A stretch of DNA of 64,000 nt from the NCBI RefSeq assembly GCF_000189635.1, contig NW_002476512.1, positions 310,001 to 374,000 of the forward strand, in the 5' to 3' direction. Below, piece after piece: positions 30,363-42,664 of this stretch. The stretch comes from Tetrahymena thermophila SB210. Taxonomy: Eukaryota; Ciliophora; Oligohymenophorea; Hymenostomatida; Tetrahymenidae. Made by a program: the position numbers and the translations under genes. The notes under the pieces were generated by a model, which saw only the letters and a program-made list of their open reading frames with translations, did no database searches and was not told the origin of the DNA. Within the stretch, counting starts at the first letter, position 1. Each line of letters begins with the position of its first letter.

Positions 30363-30431
30363 TTTTTTTATTACTAATTTTAAATCAATAACAAAAAGGT
30401 CTTTGAAAGACTCTTTGTTAAATTGAAAAAT

Positions 30432-31573
30432 TCAGAAATACAAATCCCAAAAAATAAGTCGACTGTGGAAAGGAATATTCTAGGAAATGTATTTATTGAA
30501 ACAGGTTATTTAAAGTGCTAATTTTTAATTTTCGAATTTAACTATATCAAAAAAAGATTGGTAAGCATCGCTGTCAAGAAATTTAATATCATTTATAAAA
30601 AAATTATTTGTAAGAAAGTCTAAATATAAGCAGATTATTTCTTAGTTTTTTTATTTTTAAAAAGTAAGAATGTCTAATTCAGATTTGGATGGCACTAAAT
30701 TTATTTAATTTTAATTTAATTGTATTTTGCTATGCTTTATATTCATTAAAGTGCTCATGGACAAAGGTTTCAACAATACATTTAAACTGTCAAGAGAAAT
30801 ATTTAGGCACTCTATATTCTAAAGGTTTTCAAAAACTTACAGCAAAAACAATTCTAGACAAGAATGCTTCCTACTAGTTTTAAAGTTGGCATTCAAAGAA
30901 AATACTCTCAGATTGCTATTATTTTTTAATCCACTAAAGAAATTAATCCAAAACTCAATTTGGCATTCAGTATCTTATGCAGAAAATTCAAACACATCTA
31001 AATTTTCTCCCAAAGATTTTAAAAGCCATCTCCAAGACAAGCCACCTTCGTCATTTAATACACAATGATTACTTTTATCAATGCAAATTCTAATTTTATT
31101 CAAGCTGCTTAATTCCTTCAAGTTAGAAAAAAATTAGTTCATGTCATCCTAAGAACTAATATTATCTTAAAAATCAATATCCAAGTATTTCAAATTTTAA
31201 TTTTATTTAATAGCTTCTGCTAGAGGCATAATGCTCTTCTCTTTTAAATTCTTGCTAACTGAAAGCTATAATTCCTATTTTATAATAAAATAAAAAACTC
31301 ATTCAAATTATGTTTAAAACTCTTAATTATTGATTCGATATTTTTACTTTCAAAATAAAACAAACTCCTTTAAAATAGCTAAATAAAAATTTTTGGAAAA
31401 TTTAATATCTAAAAAACTAATTTTAAATTAGGAATATTATTAGTGTTCTTGAATAAGAGAATTTTTAAGATTAAAAATTTGTTCAAATAATTTACTTTCA
31501 TTCGATTATATTAGAATGAAATTTTCTCAAATATTTATTTATGATTAAATTTATTTATTGTTTTTTAAGTCAT
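30432..31573 (-). CDS. Leucine-rich-repeat-like protein (tentative)
   Basis: Exon 2 (31274-30432) is an open frame of 281 codons ending at TGA, much longer than chance. It has irregular leucine-rich-repeat spacing: NLKYLDIDF, LNKIRICI, NLDVFEFSA, NLRVFSLNA, NIECLNISL, each about 30-40 residues apart. Exon 1 (31573-31418) with a 143-nt intron joins it in phase 0 and gives 332 residues, but its sequence is less protein-like and the start is uncertain. Ciliates hold many such degenerate LRR proteins of the ribonuclease-inhibitor style. Function is unknown. Part of the gene may be decayed: another frame upstream of the intron is also open and LRR-like. Confidence 0.5.
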
Positions 31574-33568
31574 AATTAAACCTTCATTTTTCAATATTAC
31601 AAAAAAAATGTATATTTCTAATGAAAGAGAATTCTTTGATATGAGAATTTTTAAGCAAAATAAATTTTTTCTCTCTCTTATTCAATAGCACAGACGGTAT
31701 TCATCTTTTTATAATTGTATTTTTATAATTGTAGCCACTCTTCTGATTATTTTATTCTAAATAAATTAAAATCTTTTAAATTTCGAAGAATAACTTTTAT
31801 TAGTTTTAAGAATCTAATATATTTGTCAAACTGGACACTCTTTTAAACTGAGCACTTGTTAAAAATGAGCAATTTATCCAAAATTTAACTTTTTCATTAT
31901 AAAATACAACTATAAGCTGGATACCTGTGTATGTTAAGTTAAATTTATTATAGAATGAGCACAGTTAATATAAATTTTGTTTTATTAAAAAAATTCTAAT
32001 ATGATTTATTAAATTTATTTAGTCTTAGTTTTTTGTAATATTAGATTGTGAAAAATTAGTTTTAAAGAGATTATTATAAAATAGAAAGATATTTTATTAA
32101 AAGGATTAGGTAATTTTAGATTATAGAAGATCAAATTAACTTTAAAGATTAAACTCACTCTCCTTTTTGTAAATATAGATTTATTTCTTTACGTATTATT
32201 TTGAGAGTTTTAATATGGTTGGATTAAAATTATTTAAACTATAGATTGAGTTAGTTAGCTTTGAGGAATAATTAATATAAAGATGAACAAAATAGTAGAA
32301 GTACTTATATTATCCTTTTTTAATATTTTGCTGACTAATAAATTTTAATAGCTAACAATTTTGTTAAATTTAATTTTGTAAGTTGGTATAAATGCGTTAA
32401 TTTTAATTGCCTCAATAATTTTTAAATATTTAAATATTTATGTTGAATTAAAACAGTTATTAATTCAAGGCACTCATTGCATATTAAGAATATTTTGTAA
32501 AAACATTTTCATTTTTTTGTTCAATTTTACTTACTGTTTTAAGGAGTGTTTATGTAATCTTAAAGTGTAAATTTTAATAATAAGAGTTAAAAATACTTCT
32601 ATATTTTGGAGTTTTTAAAGTGTTTCACAAATCGAATGATAATCTATCAAGGATATGGGCGTATCTTACAGATTTATATACAGATTTTTAAGAGTAAAAG
32701 ATGTCTAGATTATTTTTTTAAAAGAGCTTAGAGAATTAGCTGGAGTTTGTTCAAAATTGAGTTTCAATTCTGATAGCTAAAATAACTATGACAGTGTATA
32801 CAGCAATCGAGATGGAAAAGTGCGATAAAATCTGGCATTCTAAAAATCAACATCAATCTTTGTTAACTAATTGTTTTTTAGTCTAATACTTTCCAATAGG
32901 CGATTCACTTTGATTGTTTATAAATGCTCATTTTTAAAGCTTTGTGTTATATATTGTTTTTAGTGATTTTTTTCAAAACATGCGTAGTCTAGTACTACAT
33001 CAATTTTTTGCTAGGCACAAAAAATGCAACATTGCCTTTCCATTTAGAACAAAGCACTTTATTAAGCTTGATTTATTTATTTATTTACTTAATAGATATG
33101 TATAGTGTATATTTTTAAAATAATTTTATTTTAATTATAGATAATTATCTTCTTTCAAATGGTTCTATATTACTTAGTACAGCTTTGACAAATAAGTAAC
33201 TATTTTTCTTTAGTATTTTATAATGTTTTATATCTTTAAAGTATACAGTCAAATTGAAATTGATTGATTGATAAATATAGATTTTTTAATGGGGACTATT
33301 AATTTTTTTTGTTTCTACTTCTCTCAATTATCAAATTTTTTATATATTAAATTCCTTTGGTCTACATTCAAATAAGGTAATTCATTTAGATTAAATTATC
33401 ATAATACTTTGCAAAATTTATAATTTAGTAATTCGAGCCAGCATTATTTTTTTTATTAAATCAAAAATTAATCTTAAAAAATCAAATAAATAAATTTTAG
33501 CAAACTAGTAAATAAACAATCAAACACTACATTCTTTCATATACTTTAAAAACTATAAATAGACAGAC
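31574..33568. other. Intergenic, AT-rich
   Basis: About 2 kb with no supported gene. A 103-codon ATG ORF at 32655-32966 on the + strand is of a size expected by chance when only TGA terminates. The stretch separates the divergent LRR-like gene and the dehydrogenase gene and so should hold both promoters. Confidence 0.5.
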
Positions 33569-35098
33569 ATGCAAAAAGATATCTGCATTATTGGAGGTGG
33601 TATTATAGGTGCAACTATAGCGAGGTCTTTATCTGCTAAATTTCCCTAGTTGAAAATTGCTCTAATTGAAAAAGAAAAGACATTAGGTGAACACACTTCT
33701 ACCAGAAACTCTTCAGTAATACACTCTGGATTGTATTACAGCACTGATTCATTAAAAGCAAAATTTTGCAAGCAAGGAAATATGTAACTCACCCAATACT
33801 GCATAGATAATAAATTACCATTAAAGTAAACAAATATATATATATTCAACTAAAAGGAATGCATTTTTTATATTCTTCAAGTTATTTACTTCCTTGATCT
33901 TTAAGTGTCGATTAAAGTTAAATATCAAAATAAAGCATATCTTTTTTATTTATAAAATTCAAAATATATTTTTAATTTAGATTAAAAAGAATTCAATAAT
34001 GTTTAAAATTGAATATTTATTTATTTTATAATTTATAATGTAAGACACACAGGTAAATTTGTTATAGCCTCTACTGATGAAGAATATGAGCGCTTAAAAG
34101 AGCTGCGTTAATAGGCTGAAAAAAACTAAATTGAATATCAGTGGTTGACTTACAATGAAGCAATCAAAATAGAAAAGAATTTGAAAATGCATAATCCAAA
34201 CTATAATTTCTTGTTTACACCAACAACAAAAGTCAGCAATAATAAGGCTGTTATCAATTGCTTGGAATAAGAATTGAAAGGATAAAAAAATGTAGAAATT
34301 TTTAGCCAATATGAGTTTGTAAAACTTGTAGAACAAACAAAGTCTTCAAATAAATTTGTGATTAAAAATCGCAAATTAGATTAAGAAGAAATATTTGAGT
34401 CTAGATATATAATTAATTCTGCTGGTCTATATGCTGATATAATAGCAAAATAATTCAATTATTGTAAAGATTATACAATTATGCCATTTAAAGGAAACTA
34501 CTTGGTAGATAAGAAAAAATATCCTGAAGGAGTAGTTAATTCATTGATATACCCTATTCCACCTAAAAAGGGAAATTACTTTTTAGGTGTTCATTTAACA
34601 TGCACAGTTAATGACCAAATTAAATTTGGCCCTAATGCTATCCCTGCTCTCTATAGAGAAGAATATGGTGATAAGCCAATCCATCAATGGAGCAAAAAGG
34701 AATTTCAAGAATTCTAAAGTCTTTCCTATCAATATATGATGAATTTGTTTAGTCCTAAATGCATGTTTTATCTCAAACATTTATATGAAGAATCAAAAAA
34801 GTATTACAAGCCATATGTTATTAAATAATCATAAAAACTATTCACATTATATGATTAAAAACCTTTGAATTGGCTCTCCTTTCCTTAAAACGTAAGTAAT
34901 GAATTTGAGCCAGGTAAGCCAGGTATCAGAGCTCAGCTTGTAGACTTAAAGACTAGAGAATTAATAAATGATTTTATAATTGAAAAAGATAATTTAAGCA
35001 TGCATTTGCTAAATGTAGTATCTCCTGGATGGACTTGCTCAATGCCTATAGCAGATCATGTATCTGAATTAGTTAAAAACACTGAAAATCTGTTTTGA
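33569..35098 (+). CDS. L-2-hydroxyglutarate dehydrogenase (FAD-dependent)
   Basis: A 436-residue FAD-dependent oxidoreductase of the DAO family; human L2HGDH, a mitochondrial enzyme that oxidises L-2-hydroxyglutarate to 2-oxoglutarate, has 463. Exons are 33569-33825 and 34045-35098 with a 219-nt intron. The dinucleotide-binding motif GGGIIGATIAR lies at the extreme N-terminus, followed by the substrate/FAD block SSVIHSGLYY, then KHTGKFVIA, a second FAD contact INSAGLYAD, the PFKGNY block, and GIRAQL near the C-terminus, all characteristic of L2HGDH. Little room remains for a mitochondrial targeting peptide before the FAD motif, so location is uncertain. The call against other DAO family enzymes is good because of the PxKGNYLV and HLTxTVND segments. 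Confidence 0.9.
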
Positions 35099-36107
35099 TT
35101 TATGTAATTTATGGCTCTGAAAAAAATAATAATCTAGATCATTATTTATTTTTGCTACCTTTCTTAAAATTTCTTTTTTATAAATACAGGTTTTAAAGAA
35201 TAAATTTTTCTAAGATAATTGTTAAATTTTTAATTTTTTAATTTAATGTTTTCATATTAATTTTTAATCTTTTTGTTTATTCCATTATGAGGAAAGTCTA
35301 AAGTTAAAGTTTTTAAGAATTTTTAACATGTATAATGATTAAAAATAAATATCTCTAATTAATAAAAAATGTACCCCAATTATTTTTTATGAAATTTCAA
35401 TCTAAATCTACAAATTATGATAAATAATAACTTTATTGGTTTGATTTTAAGGGGAAAATAAATTGTCAATATGTAAAGTAAAATTTTATCAATATTTAAT
35501 ATACAATGAAAAATTAAATTTAATATTTATAAAAATTGAATATTTTCCCTTGTAATCTTTTGATATGTGGCTGTTTAAAATTTCTTTATTTATTTAAGAT
35601 GTATTTGCCATATGAGACTTTTACTTAGTTTTAAGAAAAACAATTATATTAGAATTCAGTTAATCAAATTTATTTATAAGCATTTATTTTATGGTACTTA
35701 ATTGCTTTTTTTCTATTTTAATAAACTTAGTTAAGAAATCGATAAATAATTTTATCCAAAATAAAATAGAAAAAGATTTAATGAAAATTCTTACACTTTC
35801 TAAAAAATTATCTATCTCATATTTACATATTTTAATGATATGTTTAATGGGATTTTCTTTAAAATTTCTAATTTGATTGAAAATTCAAAGTATTTCTAAG
35901 AAAGATAGATAGATAAGCCTATTAATATCAGAAAAGATTCTACTCTTAATCTTTAAGAAGTTAACAGATTAATCTTTTTTTTCTATAGAAATGACATATT
36001 TTCTCTTAAATTGTGAATTTTATAAGTATCATTAAAAACAAAAATTAAAAGCACAGAACATACAATAATATTAATTAAAATAAAATAAAATTAACATATT
36101 TTTAAAA
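35099..36107. other. Intergenic, AT-rich
   Basis: One kilobase of AT-rich spacer between the dehydrogenase and the first GSTZ gene. A hydrophobic 61-codon ORF near 35691 has no protein-like support. Nothing else is visible. Confidence 0.55.
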
Positions 36108-36880
36108 ATGAGTGAAAATAATTAAAATATTATCCTTTATGGCAATTACCGTTCTTCACCTTCTTGGCGAGTAAGATTAGCACTTGGTTTAAAAAAGATA
36201 GAATACAAATTAGTTTCAATTGACCTTTTTAAAAATGAGTAAAAATCTGAAGTATACTTCAAGGTTAATCCAAATTAAGTAAATTAATTTTTCTCAAATA
36301 TTATATTAATTTTGAAGTAATTTATCTATAAAGCGTATCCCTGCTCTTATATATGGAGATCAAACATTGATAGAAAGCACTGCAATAATCGAGTTCTTAG
36401 AAGAAAATTTTCCTTAGTATCCTTTACTTCCCGAGGATAGAATTAAGAGAGCTTAGATTAGAGGCTTTTGCTAAGTCATAAACAGTGCTATTCATCCCTA
36501 TTAGAATTCAAATTTAATAGGAAAAATTGAAAAAGAAGGCAATATGAATAAGTTAGAATGGATTAAATTCTGGGTGACTAAGGGGTTGACAGGTAAACAA
36601 ATAATTCTTTTTCTATAATTTTTTTAATAAATAATATTCTTATATTTCAGCTATAGAAGAACTTTTGAAGAAATATCATGGAAAATTTTGCTTTGGTGAT
36701 GATATAACGATGGCAGATATTTTCTTAATCCCTTAAGTATCTGCAGTAGTAGAAAGATTTGGATTCGATTTAACACCTTTTCCTCTTATCTTAAGTGTTG
36801 TAAATAACTTAAAGGATCTTCCAGAATTTATTGCTGCTTCCCCTAGTAATTAACCAGATTATACTGAATAAAAAAATTGA
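36108..36880 (+). CDS. Zeta-class GST / maleylacetoacetate isomerase, copy 1
   Basis: A 219-residue cytosolic zeta-class glutathione transferase; the family isomerises maleylacetoacetate in tyrosine breakdown. Exons are 36108-36278, 36334-36592 and 36651-36880. The N-terminal thioredoxin-like domain carries the zeta motif as [11 protein letters not shown], then VNPNQ, RIPAL and the glutathione-binding ES(T)AIIEFLEE. The C-terminal helical domain has the zeta blocks [27 protein letters not shown] and [15 protein letters not shown]. The cysteine usual in the middle of SSCS is proline here. Length is typical (human 216). The paralogue at 43852-44636 has both introns at the same codons and phases, so the two arose by duplication. 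Confidence 0.92.
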
Positions 36881-37438
36881 AAAAATAATTATTTCTTAAA
36901 AATCTAATTTATAAAAAAATTAAAATAAATAATTTGTATTTATTTCTCTAATTTATAATTGGTATTTTTTCATAAATAAATATTTTTAATTGATACTTAG
37001 CATTTTTATATATAAAAAATGAATTTAGAAAAGTTAGAATTTCTAGTTAAAATTAATTTTCACCTTAATTTAGAATAATTAAGGTATATTTTTTAATCTA
37101 GTAAGTATAATTAATTAGTTTTCATTTACTTGAAATAAATATATATATATATATATTTAAAGTATGTAAATAAGAAATTTAAATATAAAATGACAAATAA
37201 AAGAATTGAATAATAATTTATACAAAAAATAAATTGATTATAGATGTAAAACTATCTGCTTTAATAAATATAGGATTTCTTGATAAATAGGTTAGAATTT
37301 TTAAAATTTTGATATCTAATTTCATATCTATTATGATTATTCTAAAAGTAAAATGTTTTATTTTTTGAATTTAGATTTAATTAAAGTAATTAAATTATTT
37401 ATTAACTAAGTAGTCTCTATATGCTTACTTAGTTTTCT
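36881..37438. other. Intergenic, AT-rich, convergent 3' ends
   Basis: About 0.56 kb between the convergent GSTZ copy 1 and the Q/S-rich orphan. It contains an alternating AT run (ATATATATATAT near 37139-37156). No gene is seen; two 3' untranslated regions meet here. Confidence 0.6.
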
Positions 37439-38614
37439 TCAAGCAATATTTTTATTTTATGACATCTTATAGGGATCAAAGATTTCTTATTCGAACTTAC
37501 TTAAAATTTTCCTTTCGCAACTCTTTTTAAAAAAGTTAAATGAGTTATATTCTTAGCTTAAAGTAGAGTTGTTAGTATTTTAAGTATTTTAATTATAATA
37601 GTTTGGGTTTATGAGCTTTATTTATTAATTTTTGACACTTAAATTTTAAAAGCTTTTTAGAGAGACTGGAGATTTTGAATAAGTGAGCATATTACTAAGC
37701 TTTTAGGAATAACTTTCTTATGTTTTAGAGGATTCTTTTTGAACTTTTTAATTTAATGAAGTATCGATTTAAAGTATTGAGTTGTTTTGCTGATATAATT
37801 GACGTAAGCTATTTTAAGACTATGGTTTCTTAAATTTTTTAAGCTCTTACATCCTAGGTTTGAAAATTTATCTATTATCAGAGCTAATGTGACATTCTTT
37901 ATTTAAGAAGAAATCGTAATCAGTTTTAGCAAAAGTATTTTTTAAGCAGTTACTTTTAAGTACTTGTACCATTCTTTCAGTTTAGAAACCATCAGTACTA
38001 TTTTTATTTTTGACTTTATAATCTTATTTAATTAAATGTTTTTAGTAAACACTCTAAATGGAATTAGCCTTAAAGGGATTACTTTCTTATTCTTTTTTTA
38101 TGCTTAATTTTTTGAAGGCGCTTGATGGAGAGGTAATTTCTTAAGATGACTCTCTACTAACTAATGCAGATTTATAGGGTTTAACCTACATTTAACTGCT
38201 TTCAGATTTTGTTTTTTGGAGACTAGGTTTCCTTGTTCCCGAAGTATCTAAATTAGATTAAAAATTTTCTTCTGTAAACTAAGTTTATACTTGAATGTTA
38301 AAGACATTTCTATTTTTTTATCTTAAACTTGTTGTATTCATGGTCTCTTTACTGTGAATTCTACTGTTGTTAAATCCTTCCTAAGTTTTGGAGAATATAA
38401 TCTAATCAAAATTTTCTTAGGGTTTTTCTTACTTGTTTAACTCTTTTTGTTTTCTTTATATCTGACTTTAAATTCTTTAAAATTATCTATCTTTGTACAT
38501 TTCTTGGTTAAACCACTTTATAAACTAGTCTTTTTATTGTTCAAAATCACATTTTTCTTTTTTTTGGTATAAACTCAAATCACCTTTGTCTAATGGAATA
38601 AAAGAATCAGGCAT
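37439..38614 (-). CDS. Orphan Q/S/K-rich basic protein
   Basis: I do not recognise a family. The single-exon frame encodes 391 residues and ends at TGA. The start at 38614-38612 follows an AAA-rich context (AATAAAATG) normal for ciliate starts. The protein is hydrophilic and basic, rich in Q, S, N and K, with a charged N-terminal part that could form a coiled coil (QRIQSQIQRKQKELNKQEK), and scattered SP/SxxE sites such as SPSSAF and SKSPVS. No signal peptide or membrane segment is seen. It lies 410 bp downstream of the cyclic-nucleotide-binding protein gene on the same strand. The low-complexity composition suggests a largely disordered scaffold or substrate protein. Confidence 0.72.
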
Positions 38615-39024
38615 TTTATTTATCAAGCTGCTCTAAATATGTTTTTTAAGATTTTGAATATTTTAGCTTTTAAATTTATTAAAATAGTTTATTCTTAAAG
38701 TTTTATAAAAGCTATCCGTCATTTAATTAATATCATTTTGCTTGTCTTAATTTGTTTTTTTCTGGCTATTTTATAAAAATTAAATTTTAAAAATCTTTTT
38801 TTCCTCGAAAATTCATTAATAAATTTATTTAAAGAGCATTTAATTTATTTTAATTTAAAATTTCTGCAAAATAGTTTTTATTACAAATCTTAATTTATTA
38901 AAAATTTTCTACTTTTTTTATTTATTTTATATTTTGATTAAAGAATATTTTTGATAGGCTGAGATTTGATTGGGTTAAAATTTAAAAAAATGAAAATAAA
39001 TATTAAAGAGTTTTTAAAATAATT
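38615..39024. other. Intergenic, AT-rich
   Basis: A 410-bp spacer between two minus-strand genes. It is dominated by T-rich runs on the + strand; no gene or RNA is visible. It should contain the promoter of the orphan gene at 37439-38614. Confidence 0.6.
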
Positions 39025-41352
39025 TCAAAAAATATTTTACTTTTAAGATTTATTGATATCTTACTCGTTAGTGAATTAAAAGACATTTTAACCATTTGAA
39101 GAGCTTTGAGTTTTTAGAATGACTGGTTTTAAATTACAACTGTGAATTTCTGTTTGTTAATCAAAGTATTTTTTAGCTTTTTTATTTTCACTTATTGCTT
39201 CGTTTGCTTTAATTTCATTTGGAATCATCAAAAGTAGTTAAGAAGCTTTATTTGAGATTATTTCATCTATTTTATTAATATTTTTGTGAGAGGTACTTAT
39301 AGGTATGTCAAGTATCCCATTATTATTTTGGGAATTGGTGCTAAGTAGCAAATTAAAATTGTCCTGTTTTCTTGATTAGCTTTCCTAAATTGAATCACTT
39401 GCTAAACTTTCGAAAGCTTTAAAATTACTTATTAAAAAAGGCGACTAAGGTGAATTTTAAGTATAACTAGATCTTGAATTTTATAAACTGACTGAATCAG
39501 TGAGTTTATTTTCACAGTTTATTTGGGTAATACAAGTAATTGAGGGTTGCCTAATTGCTTCTAAATTACTTGAATCTATTTATTTCTGGGAAAGAATAAT
39601 TGTTTTAGAGTAATAACTTTCTGGTATCTAAGGAGAATCTTCATCTTTTGGCTATTTTGGAGTTAAAAAGGTTCTAGACTTTATCAATTATTGCTAGCAA
39701 GAAAATTTACGCTTAATCTATTTAGAGTTTTATAACTACTATATATTACGACTTGAGCTTATCTTTTTATATTTAGAAAAGTTATGGGATGGTAATTAAA
39801 TTGAAATATTTTATTGGTTTTGTTCTGAATTTTCAGATTATGAATGCTACAGAGATAGGGACGGCATCAATAGCTATTTTTACTAAGAATTTCTTATTTT
39901 TAAGTCTGGAGAGTTAGGAATAGTTATGAATTAACTAGACCTAATAACTGTAAAGGAGTTTATTTATTTAGAATCATCTGATTTCTCTTCTATTCTTGAA
40001 GGCTAGGGACTTAAATTTTTTGATTTTTATTGTTTAGAGTTCAAAAAATTGCTTTATGTAACATAGTTTTCTGCAAAATTGTAAGTTCTATCATGGTTTT
40101 AATTTTTAAATGTTTATTTGCATCTTCTAAATAAAGGAATATTTTGCGCTTTCATTTAAGCAATAACTTTACTTTAAGGAAAATAAAAATCTGAAAAGTC
40201 ATGCATGGATTTTTCTAATAAACTAATTTTCATATTCATCATTTCATCTTTTTTTTCAAGCCTCTGTAAAATTAACTACTTAGTTCTGTAATCACTTAAA
40301 ACTCTATTATAAAAATCTTTGAGCTTTACCATGATCAATTCTCCTGTGAATGATATACATTTAACAGTGAAAGACCTTCTCTATCCTTTTAAAATATCTT
40401 CTTCTCCAAACATTTCTCTATCAGTATAAATGCAGAGTTTAACAAGCTTTCCAAGAGAGTCCTTTTCAATTTAAGATTGATTCTCATAACTTAAATTTGC
40501 TTCTTTCATCTTTTTTCTTAAACCTTTCACTCCTATTTTCTTTTCATTTTTTTAGAAGTTTTACCTTTCGACTCCTTCTAATTTAAATTCATCAGATTGC
40601 ATTATGTTTGTGTATTAAAAATATTTCTCTACCTCAAACTCGCCAGATTTTATAAAAAAAACTGCATTGGAATCTTAATTCTCTTAAAATACCACTTAGC
40701 CTTTAGAATATTGTTTTACATAACTATTCAAATAAAGCATTTTTAGCAAGTTAAAATTCCATCCTTAAAAGAAGGGATAGTCAGCAAAAAATTGCATTTC
40801 TTTTAAAATCTTCTATTCTTCGCTCTCTCCTAGAACTTGAACAAACTACTGCTTATTAAGAATAGCCATGTGACAATTCGTGTGGCAAATAATTGTTGCA
40901 AGACGCTTTTTATTCTATAGGAGAGATAATTCACCAAAAGATGTTCCATCTTTTAATTCCTTTACACAAGTTAGTTCAATTTTTTTATCTTACCTGCTAT
41001 TTTCATCTCCTATGTCAAACATTTTTTTATCTTTTCTTTTTATTTCCTATTAAATTTCATCTGAACCATCAATTTTGATGTAAACTCCAACTGTTCCCTT
41101 CAGGACAATATAAAATTTTTCACCTGTTGTGTCTATATGAAACACTACTTCCCCAGATTAAAAGTACTCATACTCCATCAAGGCGCAGCATCTTTTATGG
41201 ATAAATTCTTTTCCCTCTTACCTATATTACTAAAAGAACGGTACGTCTAAAGTCATATCTTCAAGTTTTTTAACTTAATGCTAGGTTCTCTACTCCTGCT
41301 TAAGGATTTATATGATATTCTTGAGTTTAGTGTCTAAATATTCCTACTCCAT
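39025..41352 (-). CDS. Protein with two cyclic-nucleotide-binding domains, no kinase
   Basis: A single-exon 775-residue protein. The first cNMP-binding domain (about residues 60-165) has SGEVVF, a central GEKFYIVLKGTVGVY and a phosphate-binding cassette FGELSLLQNKKRLAT (E141, R150), so cAMP or cGMP binding is plausible. The second (about 213-345) has YSKGQVVFQE, FFIKSGEFEV, a basic insertion of about 60 residues and a divergent cassette MFGEEDILKGQRRSF. The last 400 residues are Q/S/N-rich and likely disordered. There is no kinase catalytic domain, no channel-type membrane segment and no PKA inhibitor docking sequence, so it is not a normal PKG, HCN channel or PKA regulatory subunit; a ciliate-specific cNMP sensor is an inference. 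An upstream mini-exon starting near 41573 cannot be excluded. Confidence 0.85.
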
Positions 41353-42266
41353 TTTAAATTTTCAACTAATAATATTCTTCTTATAGATTTTAGATATAAA
41401 GTATTAAATGTAGAAGAAAAATTAATGTTTTTTCTGATTTTATTTTTAAGTAGAAATAACTTAGAAACTTTTTCTAATTAAAAATTTATGATTAATAAGA
41501 CTTATTTTAGATTTTACTGAATTTAAAGTTTACTTAATTTTAAAAAATGATTTACCACCTCTTGTTTGTCCATATATTAAAATTTTATGCACTTAGAAGA
41601 TTCTTATTTTTTTAATACTACATAATTCTTTAATAGACAAAAATAAGATTGATTTACTAATCGTTTTTATTATTACTGGTTATATTTATTTATTTATTTA
41701 CCTTAAATTTTAAAATAATAATTTAGCATAAAAATTTCTTATTATTTTTTTGGATACGAAATAAAATAAATACTTTGTTTGAAAAAGAGCTTTTTATTTA
41801 AGAAATCAATCATTTAACATTAATATTTAAATAAAAAAAAGGCATAAGAAATTCAACCAACCTAATATAAATTACTAGCTATTAATATAAATTATAAATT
41901 TGTAAAATGTTTAAAACCCATCAAAATAGAAACTGCATTTATATCTATTTATCTTATAATCTCTTAAGTGCTTCAGAATCTTTTTTATAATGTTAACTAA
42001 TTAATTAGCAAATCTAATAATTCTTAAAGATTAGAAAGGAATTAAAATTCTTCAATCTTAATTGGTATAATTTAATAAAATCAGATTTCAAAAGCAAAGA
42101 CTGATTGATCGATTGATGTTCTGATCAGCTTAAAATGAAATACAAAGATAAAAATTTAAATGAATTCCGCTCATTTTTTGGAGTTTAAATCTCAAATACG
42201 ACAAATAAATGATTCTTATTAAAAATAATATTTATATTTTTAAACTTCTAGCTAGCTAAATAAATT
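41353..42266. other. Intergenic, AT-rich
   Basis: About 0.9 kb between two minus-strand genes. A possible upstream exon of the cNMP-binding protein (ATG at 41573-41571, six codons then GTAAAT) lies here but is weak. A GATTGATCGATTGATGTTCTGATCAG patch at 42104-42129 is mildly repetitive. Otherwise nothing is seen. Confidence 0.5.
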
Positions 42267-42664
42267 TCAATCTTTTTCTTCTACAATTTTATTATCTTAA
42301 TTATCATTTTCTTCTTCCATTCCATCTCCATCGTTATTATCGTCTAAATCATTTTCACTAGTTTTTTTCTTTTTCAATGGATCTTCTTTGAGATCACCTA
42401 AGTTATTATTAAAATTGATCTAAACTAAAAATTGCTCAACAAAATAATATTATGAATGTTAACAAACTTTAATTAATTCATATAAAATGCACTTTTTAAA
42501 AAAACCAAAGTACCTTCTTTTTCATTTAGCAAAGCAGTGAAATGCTTATCAGCTACATCTTTGGTTTAATGCAAAAGATTTATAACACCTTGAATGCTTT
42601 ATCCCTTTTAGTCAAACAGAACTTCTTTATTTCCTGCAAAATGATAATCTACTAATACTTCCAT
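42267..42664 (-). CDS. Small acidic protein, possible GON7-like KEOPS subunit
   Basis: A 103-residue protein from exon 1 (42664-42506) and exon 2 (42419-42267), joined in phase 0 by an 86-nt intron; it ends at TGA. The first 55 residues form an ordered, helix-prone part starting MEVLVDYHF and including GVINLLHQTKDVADKHFTALLNE; the rest is basic (LKKKKTS) then strongly acidic (DLDDNNDGDGMEEENDN). Length, the MELL/MEVL opening, the helix with a KD(M/V) segment and the acidic disordered tail recall human GON7 (about 100 residues), which stabilises the KEOPS complex for tRNA t6A synthesis. GON7 is very poorly conserved, so this is a suggestion only. The gene itself is well supported. Confidence 0.65.

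Noticed and set aside
32655..32966. 103-codon ATG ORF on the + strand under the ciliate code
   Set aside because: With TGA as the only stop, ORFs of this size are expected by chance in AT-rich DNA; no motif, splice support or homology pattern was seen.
37122..38307. Another long open frame on the minus strand overlapping the Q/S-rich orphan
   Set aside because: It has an odd composition rich in I, L and K; the frame ending at 37439 is in phase from an ATG at 38614, is Q/S-rich like its neighbours, and has a better start context.
41494..41573. Upstream mini-exon (ATG at 41573) for the cNMP-binding protein
   Set aside because: A six-codon exon followed by GTAAAT is possible, but no acceptor is needed because the downstream ATG at 41352 starts an in-frame helix that fits the N-terminus of such proteins.
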